Shown one piece after another: positions 37,266 through 45,815 of a stretch of 64,000 nucleotides of DNA (the stretch's first letter is position 1; every line of letters starts with the position of its first letter). The translations under genes were made by a program, and so were the position numbers. The stretch is from Adiantum capillus-veneris. Its lineage: Eukaryota; Streptophyta; Polypodiopsida; Polypodiales; Pteridaceae. The stretch covers positions 96,348,912-96,412,911 of the forward strand of contig CM043963.1 of assembly GCA_014529385.2 (NCBI GenBank). The letters run 5' to 3'. Under the pieces are notes generated by a model, which was not told the DNA's origin, did no database searches, and saw only the letters and a program-made list of their open reading frames with translations.

Positions 37266-38175
37266 ATGGTTTTCTCTATCCGGAGTTTCGTGGAAGAAGT
37301 GACGAAGATGTGGAAGACTTTTTGGCAAAGATAGAAGTTGCCTGCATTAGCAACCAGAGTCATGACTCGGCACAGATGTTACGTCTTCTCCAAATTTGTT
37401 TAAAGAGTGATGCACGAGTTTGGTCCAAAGCATTTGAAGAGGAGTTGCGTGCAGCGGATCCACCTGTAAGATTGAGTTGGGACAATCTAGTAAGGCATGG
37501 ATTGGAAGTGGAGTTTGTAAAGACAGAAGAAGATCCTGACAAAGTGTGGCAAGAAGTACAGGGTTTGGTGCAAAAGGAGGGTGAGAGAGTAGATGCTTAG
37601 ATACGTAGGTTCTCATTGGCATGGGAGAGGATTTGCAAGGCCTTAGCACCACAAGTACCCCCACCTGACATGATGAAGAAGGACAGGTTCTTGGCTGGTA
37701 TTTGGGAGAATATACGTTGGAGAGTGGAACTAAAGAAGCTTAGGACATATGAAGATGCACTAGAGGTAGCAAGGAACAAAGAGTGGAAGCTGAGGAAAAT
37801 GAGCCAGCTAGGAGTAGAGTCTTTGCCCATGAGCTCTGAATTTCAGCCTATGGATTCTTTCCAGGTCACATGCCAGAGGTTCGTCATGAACCAGTGGTTT
37901 TTGTTACTCCTCAGGTTATGCCAACAGTGGTCACTACAGCAGTGCAAGATGATGGCCTAAGGCAAGACATGAGACAAGTGGTAGATTTAATGAAGAATCT
38001 CAACCTCAACATGTTAGGTCAAGTGGGAAATTATCGAGGTTGAGGAAGGTTGGAAAATTAGCCAGGAGGTGAAGAAAGACCTAGGAATGGTGTTGGACAA
38101 AGCAATGGTAGGTTTTGCAGGTAGACGCCCACATGTTATAATTGCGGAGAGTTGGGCCACATCAGCCCACAATGT
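37266..38175 (+). pseudogene. gypsy Gag (G1)
   Basis: ATG 37266 matches the gag start of G2, but one T is missing a few codons later, so the frame shifts at once. Capsid-like segments are readable: FRGRSDEDVEDFLAKIE, WDNLVRHGLEVEF and DPDKVWQEVQGLVQ. A TAG at 37598-37600 and a shift near 37860 follow. The zinc knuckle CYNCGELGHISPQCD lies at about 38130-38175. Gag packages element RNA. Confidence 0.85.
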
Positions 38176-39669
38176 GATAAGCCACCAAGGATGGGGGGAG
38201 ACATGTATCCATTGCCAAGACAAGTGCTAACTAAGTTGAATGATTATGGCATTGAGATTAAGGGAGAAGAAGGAACCAGTGGATTAACCTCGGAGGAAAA
38301 GGGAAAGACAAAAGTGATAAGTGTAGTCACCTTGGAGAAGGCATCAAAGCTAGAGGATACATTAGTGATGCCTATTGGGAAGAGGACCATAGAGGACAAG
38401 GAAGGAAGAAGTGCCCCAGGTCCTAGTAAGAAGAAGATAAAGAGCCATGAAGGCGAGGATGTCAAGGCCAAGAGGAAAAGGAGAGCCCGTCGCAAGTTTC
38501 ATGTTTCAGATTTTCCACTAGGGGATGGGCAATTAAGCTATGACTTGAAAGAGGATCTGACAAGCAGGAAGGCAGATGTTACTTTTAGGCAGCTTATAGA
38601 GATGGTGCCTAAGCTAAAGAGACAATGGAAGAGGATGGTTAACCCAATGGAGAAAGAGCCAGAGAGAGGTTCAGTGAAGGTGTTGGCGATGGATGAGCTA
38701 CCAGAAATTTGTCCAATAGTAGATGTGTGGCATAAAAGAAAAAATATGGGAGAAGGTTATGTGGATGGTGGAGCCCAAATATGTGTCATAAGACACTCAT
38801 GTGTTGAGAAGATGGGTCTTAGAGTGACTGGGGTGTCAGGCTTCCGGATCAGATTGGCAAACCATCAAAAAGTAAAATGTTTGGGTGTGGTAAAGAGCTT
38901 AGAAGTGGAGGCATATGATGCAAAGGTGGTGGTTGATTTTCATGTGATGATAGCGGGATTGGGAGCATATCCTATTATACTGGGTAGACCATGGTTACGT
39001 GCAGTGGGAGCTGTTCAAGATTGGAGACGTGGTATGATTAGCCTCTATGGAAAGACAGGTGCCAAGAAGCTATACAATATGGACACAAGGAAACCATTGG
39101 AGGATCTTTATGAAGATGAGGATGAGTCTAGGGATGAAGACTATTCCACAGTGTCTAATGAGGACAATGATAGTACTACCAGCAATGATGAGGATGCTGA
39201 TGTTGCATTTCTTTTGATGGACAAAGGAATCCAGGAGTCTGATTTAGTCACATTTGCAAATGAGGTTGAAGATGAAAGTGAAGGGCCTTATGAAGTGATT
39301 GAAGGGCTGATGCAAACCAAGGTTGAATTGTCAAAGAAGCAGGAATTGATGACACAAATGATCAGTGGAGACCTCTCAACTATGGAGAAGGAGATATATT
39401 TGCAAATGATGGCTAGTTTTCCTGATTTGTTCATTACTTCATATGAAGATATTAGAGGGTTCAAAGGCGAAGAGATGCATATAGAGCTGAAAGAAGGTGC
39501 TAATCCAGTGCGACAAAGGCTAAGAAGGATGGGTCAAGATCAGATGGTAGCCTTGCAGGAAGAGGTAGACAAGTTATTGAAGGTAGGGTTCATAGTCCCT
39601 GTGGAAACCACAGAATGGGTGAGTCCAGTAGCAGTCCAAAGAAGGATGGAAAGTGGAGGATTTGTGTAG
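38152..39669 (+). CDS. gypsy protease and pol N-terminus (G1)
   Basis: The longest intact gypsy frame here (505 codons). It runs from the end of the zinc knuckle through a basic linker (KKKIKSHEGE), an aspartic-protease segment YVDGGAQICVIRHSC with ILGRPWLRAVG downstream, an acidic linker (EDEDESRDEDYS), and the first reverse-transcriptase motif (LLKVGFIVPVETTEWVSPV). The protease triplet is DGG rather than DTG or DSG. G2 has the same DGG, so it is a family trait. A frameshift near 39645 disconnects it from the rest of reverse transcriptase. Confidence 0.85.
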   Translation: MGHISPQCDKPPRMGGDMYPLPRQVLTKLNDYGIEIKGEEGTSGLTSEEKGKTKVISVVTLEKASKLEDTLVMPIGKRTIEDKEGRSAPGPSKKKIKSHEGEDVKAKRKRRARRKFHVSDFPLGDGQLSYDLKEDLTSRKADVTFRQLIEMVPKLKRQWKRMVNPMEKEPERGSVKVLAMDELPEICPIVDVWHKRKNMGEGYVDGGAQICVIRHSCVEKMGLRVTGVSGFRIRLANHQKVKCLGVVKSLEVEAYDAKVVVDFHVMIAGLGAYPIILGRPWLRAVGAVQDWRRGMISLYGKTGAKKLYNMDTRKPLEDLYEDEDESRDEDYSTVSNEDNDSTTSNDEDADVAFLLMDKGIQESDLVTFANEVEDESEGPYEVIEGLMQTKVELSKKQELMTQMISGDLSTMEKEIYLQMMASFPDLFITSYEDIRGFKGEEMHIELKEGANPVRQRLRRMGQDQMVALQEEVDKLLKVGFIVPVETTEWVSPVAVQRRMESGGFV

Positions 39670-40966
39670 ATTTTAAGCCCTTAAATGCATCCACTAAGAA
39701 GAACCCATATCCTCTTCCATTCATCGATCAGATCTTGGATTCAGTGGCAGGTTATGAGAGGTACAATGTGTGTGATGGTTTTTCAGGCTATTTTCAATTA
39801 AAGATTGCTCTTAAAGACCGCACAAAAACAAATTTCATTACGCCATGGGGTTGCTATTGCTATACAGTATTTCCATTTGGGTTGTCGACCATCTTTCTAT
39901 CAAGAGAGAGCAAATTGGGTATTGGAACCATTCAGTGATAGTTGTGTGAAAGCTTTTATTGGATGAATTTTGTGTCTACAGTAGTAGGGTTGAACACCAT
40001 GAGAAGCTGCAGATGGTATTGGCTCGATATGATGAATGTGGAGGACAACTAAATCCCAAGAAATTTCATCTAGCACAGCCATGGGTGAAGTTATTGGGCC
40101 ATATGGTGTCAGAAAATGGCATTGAGGCTGATCTGGACAAGGTTAAGTCTATTATTCTTCTTCCATCACCTACGAGTACAAAGCAATTGGCAACTTTTAT
40201 ACACAAAGTGAAGTACATGGTGCGGTTTATTCCGTTGTCTTCTCAGCTTCTTTCTCCATCACAAAAAGTGTCAAAGCATGATCCATTGCAATGGAATGAC
40301 AAGTGTGAAGAAGTGTTTCAAGAGGTGAAAGAGGTGTTAGGGGGGTTGTCAGCCATGCAGGCTCCTGATTGGGAGAAAATGTTTTATGTAAATCCATCAG
40401 TAGGGGATGATGTCATTGGAGCCATGCTATTGCAAAAGGGGAAGGGCAGCCATTATATGAGGCCAGTGTATTGTGCAAGCCGAGTGAAGTTAGTAGCAGA
40501 GAGAAAATTCTCCGAAGTAGAGCTAGTGATGGCTAGTGTAATATTTGCTTGTCGACGATTTCTTCATTACTTGCTACCACGACCTTTTGTTTTTTTGACG
40601 AGTTAGGCCTTTTTGCCACAGTTAATTAATGGCACTAACATATCAAATGTGGTGAAGAAACGGGTAATTGAGCTGCAAGAATTTGAGTTCTCTTTTTTAG
40701 TGGAAGTCAGTACAGGAGCTACCCTAGCCGATTTGTTGAGCTACAAGGAGAATCCCCTCCTTGTTAAGGAAGAAGTGGTGAGAAATGTAGTTGAGGAAGT
40801 GCCACAAATCAACAATGCACATGTTGTGTTCTTTGATGGCTCATGCAGGAAGAGCCATGATGCGGCTTCAGGGGGTATAGCACTTTATGATCCAAAGGGG
40901 AAGCTAGTATGCAAGAGAGGGTTCAAGTTGGATTTAAGACGCAATCCATTTACCCTTGACTTATAG
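39615..40966 (+). pseudogene. gypsy reverse transcriptase and RNase H (G1)
   Basis: 39615-39938 encodes KWRICVDFKPLNAST, NPYPLPFIDQILD and FSGYFQLKIAL. A shift follows, and 39959-40606 carries the damaged catalytic region (LDEFCVYSS where G2 has MDDLCVYGS), the thumb, and RNase H (RKFSEVELVMASVIFACRRF). A TAG at 40604-40606 ends it. 40613-40966 resumes with the start of a second RNase H (VVFFDGSCRKSH, GGIALYD), but from 40931 the bases belong to the G2 side of the junction. Confidence 0.87.
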
Positions 40967-41190
40967 AAAATCCCATCCAGGTTAGCCAGCTGATATGTAC
41001 CATTCGAAAAACACTCTACCTTGAAAGGGCCTTCCCACTTAATTTGAAACTTCTTTTGGAATGTCTTGTCCAGCTTATTGTTGTAGCGCAAAACCAAGTC
41101 ATGTTTCTTGATACCCTTACATTTGAACTTTTCATTTATCTTTTCTAAAGCCTTATCTTGCATCTGCCCATAATGTTCTAATGCACTCAT
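40931..41190 (-). pseudogene. gypsy integrase C-terminal domain (G2)
   Basis: Encodes KKHDLVLRYNNKLDK, IKWEGPFKVECF, NGTYQLANLDG and KSRVNGLRLK, as in the integrase tail at 700-900. Bases beyond 40931 belong to G1. Confidence 0.85.
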
Positions 41191-41239
41191 CCTATCCAGT
41201 TGAACCTCTTGTAATTATAAGAGCCTCTCTTTGAATGCA

Positions 41240-42061
41240 TCACTGGACTGCCCAAGCAACTTTTCTAACATCTTGACCGCCCGCAGGCAACTCTACTTCC
41301 ACATGCAATAGTGCTTCCTTTCCATAAACCAAATGAAATGGATTAAACCATATACCTGTCTTCATCGAAGCATGGTAAGCCCATAATGCACTAGGCAATT
41401 CCAAATCCCAATTCTTTCCTTGGTGCTCTGTCACTTTCAAAAGAATTTGTACCAACTCACCATTGAATCTTTCATTTAAGTCATTACATTGGGGATAATA
41501 AGGAGTGGTATGCTGGTGCCTAATCTTCATCTTTGCGCATAAAAAGTCTAATAGTTTAGCTCTAAAGCCTGGCCCCTTATCCGAAAGTAGCTCTAATGGC
41601 ACCCCAAACTTGCAACATATTTCATTGTACACAAATTTTGCCACATCCTTTGCAGTGATTTGTTTTACTGCTATAGCCTCTGTCCATCTAGAGAGATAGT
41701 CCACTGTATTGAAAATATAGCTTTTGTCCCTGCTTGTGATAGGTAACGGGACTATTGCATCAATCCCCCACTTTTCAAACACATCAAACACCATAATGGT
41801 TTTTTGTAACTCTGGGTTCAACACACTCTTCTCAAATGCTTGACACCTATTGCAAGACCTACACCAATGGTGAACATCCTTGTGAAAACTAGGCCATACA
41901 TACCCCTCTTGCAAGATCTTATGCAAGGTGATCTTAAGAGAAAAATGGCCGCCACATGCGCCGTCATGATTCTCTTCCAACACTCCATAAAGCTCCTCCC
42001 GCCAAGGTACACGTCTCAACACAATATCAGCCCCTTTCATGTACAAGACATCACCAATCAA
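41240..42061 (-). CDS. gypsy integrase, zinc domain and core (G2)
   Basis: A 273-codon intact frame. The HHCC zinc domain is readable (HDGACGGHFSLKIT, then HHWCRSCNRCQ). The catalytic triad is complete: D in WGIDAI/VDYLSRWTEA, D in SDKGPGFRAKLL and E in NDLNERFNGELV. The C-terminal side shows FNPFHLVYGKEALLHVEVELP. It would join element cDNA to the chromosome. A stop and shift separate it from its C-terminal domain at 41190 and from RNase H at 42196. Confidence 0.92.
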   Translation of the reverse strand: MIGDVLYMKGADIVLRRVPWREELYGVLEENHDGACGGHFSLKITLHKILQEGYVWPSFHKDVHHWCRSCNRCQAFEKSVLNPELQKTIMVFDVFEKWGIDAIVPLPITSRDKSYIFNTVDYLSRWTEAIAVKQITAKDVAKFVYNEICCKFGVPLELLSDKGPGFRAKLLDFLCAKMKIRHQHTTPYYPQCNDLNERFNGELVQILLKVTEHQGKNWDLELPSALWAYHASMKTGIWFNPFHLVYGKEALLHVEVELPAGGQDVRKVAWAVQ

Positions 42062-42195
42062 TTTTTACGTGGATGCTCTATGCACAAAACCATACTTCTT
42101 AGACTTTTGAATGTCCTTCGGAATGATTCCTGTTAGAAAAAACTCTTCTTCTTGAGCCAAACTTTCCCGGCCATGATAAAGAGGTAAATTGGTCT

Positions 42196-43143
42196 TCAAC
42201 ACAAATAGCTCCCAATCATGATTTGAGTTGCTTCATGCACCTCTCCGTTTCGAGCATATTCTATGTGTTTGATGCTCCATGCTTCAAACCTTTTTAACAG
42301 GCCTTTAATTCTAAAACACATTTTCTTCAATGAGGTGTTCTTACTGTTCCACACACCCAGCACTTGCTTCACAACTAACAAGGCATCACCTTTTATGCTC
42401 AACCTTCTAATCCCATGCTTCAAAGAAATGTGTAATCCGGCTTCCAACGTAGCATATTCAGCCTCAATATTACCATGCGCATTTAACTTGAACCCTCTCT
42501 TGCATACTAGCTTCCCCTCTTCATCGTAAAGTGCTATACCCCCTAAAGCGGCATGATGGTTGTTTTTGTATGAGCCATCAAAGAACAACACATGTGCATT
42601 GCTGATCTGTGGCACTTCTTTACCTACCCTTCTCACCACCTCTTCCTTAACAAGGAGGGGATTCTCCTTATAAGTCAGCAAATCAGCTAGGGTAGCTCTT
42701 GTACTGTCTTCCACGAAAAAAGAGAAGTCAAACTCTTGCAGCTCAATTACCCATTTCTTGACCACATTTGACATGTTAATGCCATTAATTAATTGAGGCA
42801 AAAAATCATAACTCATCAAGAATACAAAAGGTCGTGTTAGCAAGTAATGATGAAATCCTTGACAATCAAATATTGCACTAGCCATCACTAGCTCTACTTC
42901 CGAGAATTTTCTCTCTGCTACTAACTTCACTCGGCTTGCACAATACATTGGACTCATATAATGGCTGCCCTTCCCCTTTTGCAATAGCATGGCTCCAATG
43001 GCATCATCCCCTACTGATGGACTTACATGAAATGCTTGCTCCAAATCAGGACCTGCATGGCTGACAACCCCCCTAACACCTTTCACCTCTTGAAACACTT
43101 CTTCACACTTGTCATCCCATTGCAATGGATCATGCTTTTCCAC
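42196..43143 (-). CDS. gypsy tandem RNase H domains (G2)
   Basis: A 315-codon intact frame with two RNase H units. The first is the normal LTR-element RNase H (YCASRVKLVAERKF, SEVELVMASAIFDC). After a linker (LADLLTYKENPLL) comes a second, complete RNase H fold with LFFDGSYKNN, EAEYATLEAGLHIS and IKGDALLVVKQV, carrying the D-E-D residues. Tat-lineage gypsy elements are known for such an added RNase H; assignment to that lineage is inference. G1 retains only the start of the second unit. Confidence 0.88.
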   Translation of the reverse strand: MEKHDPLQWDDKCEEVFQEVKGVRGVVSHAGPDLEQAFHVSPSVGDDAIGAMLLQKGKGSHYMSPMYCASRVKLVAERKFSEVELVMASAIFDCQGFHHYLLTRPFVFLMSYDFLPQLINGINMSNVVKKWVIELQEFDFSFFVEDSTRATLADLLTYKENPLLVKEEVVRRVGKEVPQISNAHVLFFDGSYKNNHHAALGGIALYDEEGKLVCKRGFKLNAHGNIEAEYATLEAGLHISLKHGIRRLSIKGDALLVVKQVLGVWNSKNTSLKKMCFRIKGLLKRFEAWSIKHIEYARNGEVHEATQIMIGSYLC

Positions 43144-43383
43144 TTGTTGTAATGGATAAAGAAGCTACAAAGACAATCGAATAAACCACGCCATGTAGTT
43201 CACTTTGTGTATAAAGGTTGCCAATTGCTTTGTACTCATAGGTGATGGAAGAAGAATAATAGACTTAACCTTGTCTAGATCAGCCTCAATGCCATTTTTT
43301 GACACCATATGGCCCAATAACTTCACCCTTGGTTATGCTAAATGACATTTATTTGGATTTAGTTGTCCTCCGCATTCATCATA

Positions 43384-44963
43384 TCAAGCCAATATCATCT
43401 GCAGCTTCTCATGGTGTTCATCCCTACTGCCGTAGACACATAAGTCGTCCATTAAAGCTTTAACACAACTACCAATGAATGGTTCCAATACCCAATTTGC
43501 TCTCTCTTGATAGAAATATGGTCCATTTGACACCCCAAACGGCACCGTGTAGCAATAGCAGCCCCATGGCATAATGAAAGTTGTCTTTGGTTGGTCTTTA
43601 AGAGCAATCTTCAATTGAAAATAGCCTGAAAAACCATCACACACACTCTATCTCTCATAACCTGCCACTAAATCCAAGATCTGATCGATGAATGGGAGAG
43701 GATATGGGTTCTTCTTAGTGGCTTCATTTAAGGGTTTAAAATCTACACAAATCCTCCACTTTCCATCCATTAGGAGAAACTTGGACTCAATTTTGGGCCC
43801 AGTAAGAAACGCCAACTCAGCATAGAGAGAGGTAATTATAAAAAATTGCAAAATTTCTTTTTTGGAAATATATTTCTCATAGTACATACGTAAAAGTTTT
43901 CTCAATCACTTAAATGCATGCTCGTACACAATGCATCACTTGGTACTGACCTCATGAGGCCCTATGCTTAAAAATGCTATATCTTGAGCTAGAGACGTCA
44001 GATTTCAGCGTTTTAAAGAGCTATCCTAAGGTTTTTGGACGTTTTGGATGCTTATGTGGGCTTTAAAAATGCAACATCTTAATCCTAGGGCCTCATGAGG
44101 TCAGAACCAAGCTAATAGAGGTCCTAGAGACCCCTCAAGGGCCTCTATTCGCTTGGTTCTGACTCCTTCATAGTCTTAAATAGTACCTATCAATCACTAT
44201 CAAATATGATCTGTTCAAATTTAAATTGGGAGTACTTCATAAAAAGGTGATGGATGCTTGTGTGAGATGCACATATACAAGTACTTCACTTTATAGGATA
44301 GCAACAGCGGGTCATAAAAAGGCGTTCGGTGCTTGTGCAAGATGTCATTATCAAGTGCCATACTTTTCTGATGATAGTGACAATTTCACCAAAATGGTTT
44401 TCATGGACATTTTCAAAATGAGAAAAAAGGGTTTTTTCAACGTAACGTTAGCCTTTTTCCTTTTGGCTATAGAGCATTCTCTCACTAGAGCTAAAAAGCC
44501 CAAAAATGAGTCCATTTCTTTCCTAATGCTTCTTTGGGCTGACTACTACTGGACTCACCCATTCTGTGGTTTCCACTGGGACTATGAACCCTGCCTTCAA
44601 TAACTTCTCCACCTCTTCCCGCAAGGCTTCCATTTGCTCTTGACCCATCCTTCTTACCCTTTTCCGCACTAGCTTAGCAACTTCTTTGAACGTAATAAGC
44701 ATCTCTTTGCCCTTGAACCCTTTGATCTCTTCATATGAAGTAATGAACGAATCAGGAAAACTAGCCACCATGTGCAAATATATCTCCTTCTCCATAGCTA
44801 AGAGGTCTCCACTGATCATTTGTGTCTTCAATTCTTGCTTCTTTGACAATTCAACCCTGGTTTTCATTAGCTCTTCAATCACTTCATGAGGCCCTTCACT
44901 TTCATCTTCAATCTCATTTGCAAATGCAACTAAATCAGACTCCCGGATTTCTTTGTCCATCAA
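43384..44963 (-). pseudogene. gypsy reverse transcriptase (G2), split by insertion
   Basis: 44963-44529 holds the acidic linker and first motif (LLKAGFIVPVETTEWVSPVV). It is cut by the inverted-repeat element 43768-44528. The rest resumes at about 43767 with GKWRICVDFKPLNEAT, NPYPLPFIDQILD, FSGYFQLKIAL, WGCYCYTVPFGV and the catalytic LMDDLCVYGS. One in-frame stop occurs near 43647. Confidence 0.88.
43768..44528. mobile_element. MITE-like element with 30-bp inverted termini inside G2
   Basis: Absent from G1 at the matching site. Left end CATTAGGAGAAACTTGG, right end the reverse complement of CATTAGGAAAGAAATGG; about 26 of the first 33 bases correspond. The interior is non-coding and full of inverted repeats: CCTCATGAGG-centred arms at about 43940-43975 and 44075-44112, and a 22-bp hairpin at 44100-44162. 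No target duplication is evident, as the flanks CCATC and CTTCTTTGG simply rejoin the reading frame. Confidence 0.75.
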
Positions 44964-45480
44964 AAGAAATGCAACATCAACATCCTCATCACTGCTGGTA
45001 GTACTATCACTGTCCTCATCAGTTTCACTGTGGAATAGTCTTCATCACTAGACTCATCCTCATCTTCATAAAGCTCTTCCAATACTTTCCTTGTGTCCAT
45101 ATTATATAGCTTGTTAGAACCTGTCTTTCCATAGAGGCTAATTGTACCACGTCTCCAATCTTGAACAACTCCCACTGCACGTAACCATGGTCTGGGTAAC
45201 CATGGTCTGTCCAGTATAATAGATATGCTCCCAACCCCGCTGGCATCACATGAAAATCAACCACTACCTTTGCATCATAGGCCTCCACTTCTAAGCTCTT
45301 TACAACACCCAAACATTTTACTTTTTGATGGTTTGCCAATCTGATCCAAAACCGTGACACCCCAGTCACTGTAAGACCCATCTTCTCAACGCATGAGTGT
45401 GTTATGACACATATTTGGGCTCCACCATCAACATAATCTTGTCCCATATTTTTTCTTTTGTGCCACACATCTATTACCCC
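44960..45480 (-). pseudogene. gypsy protease and linker (G2)
   Basis: Encodes VIDVWHKRKNMGQDYVDGG, QICVITHSCVEKMGL, LANHQKVKCLGVVKS and the acidic linker EDEDESSDEDYS. The active-site triplet is DGG, as in G1. A frameshift lies near 45200 at a small duplicated segment (ACCATGGTCTG twice). Homology to G1 ends at 45480, at the border of inserted DNA. Confidence 0.82.
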
Positions 45481-45510
45481 TAATGCCTGCGAGCCTGTCA
45501 TACTGCAGCA
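45481..45510. other. Insertion-border sequence, left
   Basis: Thirty bases that belong neither to gypsy nor to T1. With 55539-55680 they may be the two halves of a small older insertion. A possible TG...CA element would start at TGCCTGCG near 45484 with CCTAA beside it, against CCTAC at 55678. Confidence 0.35.
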
Positions 45511-45532
45511 GGGTGGATGCATGAATAGGTGG
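45511..45532 (+). repeat. T1 left terminal inverted repeat
   Basis: 22 bp, exact reverse complement of 55517-55538. Confidence 0.9.
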
Positions 45533-45815
45533 CCCGATTTTAACCGGTTGAAAGTTTCTTTTGGAGGCTTAAAATTTAGGGGGTATGAAACTGGTGTTAT
45601 GGGCAAGAATTGTTTGAATTAAATATTCGTGTGGAGGATACAAAATCTAAAAAGTCATGTGGAGGATTCAAAAACATGTGTGGAGCCCACGTCAGAACGA
45701 ATGTTCAGTCGAATGTTTTCATGACTGTGACTTCTCTATATCTTTGTGCCTTTCTCCTTCTGCGCCTTTCTCAGCTCGCTCTACATCCCCCTGTGCACGC
45801 TGCTTATCCTTCGCT

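Larger units (their letters stand above)
36944..40930 (+). mobile_element. Ty3/gypsy element G1 (dual-RNase-H family), 3' truncated
   Basis: Plus-strand copy with an upstream small frame, gag, protease, reverse transcriptase and RNase H, ending abruptly at 40930/40931 inside the second RNase H. There it joins the opposite-strand copy G2. Integrase is missing. At least three frameshifts and three stops are visible against G2. No LTRs seen. Confidence 0.9.

Noticed and set aside
43760-44537. Target-site duplication for the MITE-like element
   Set aside because: Flanks simply rejoin the coding sequence. No repeated bases beyond a single C.
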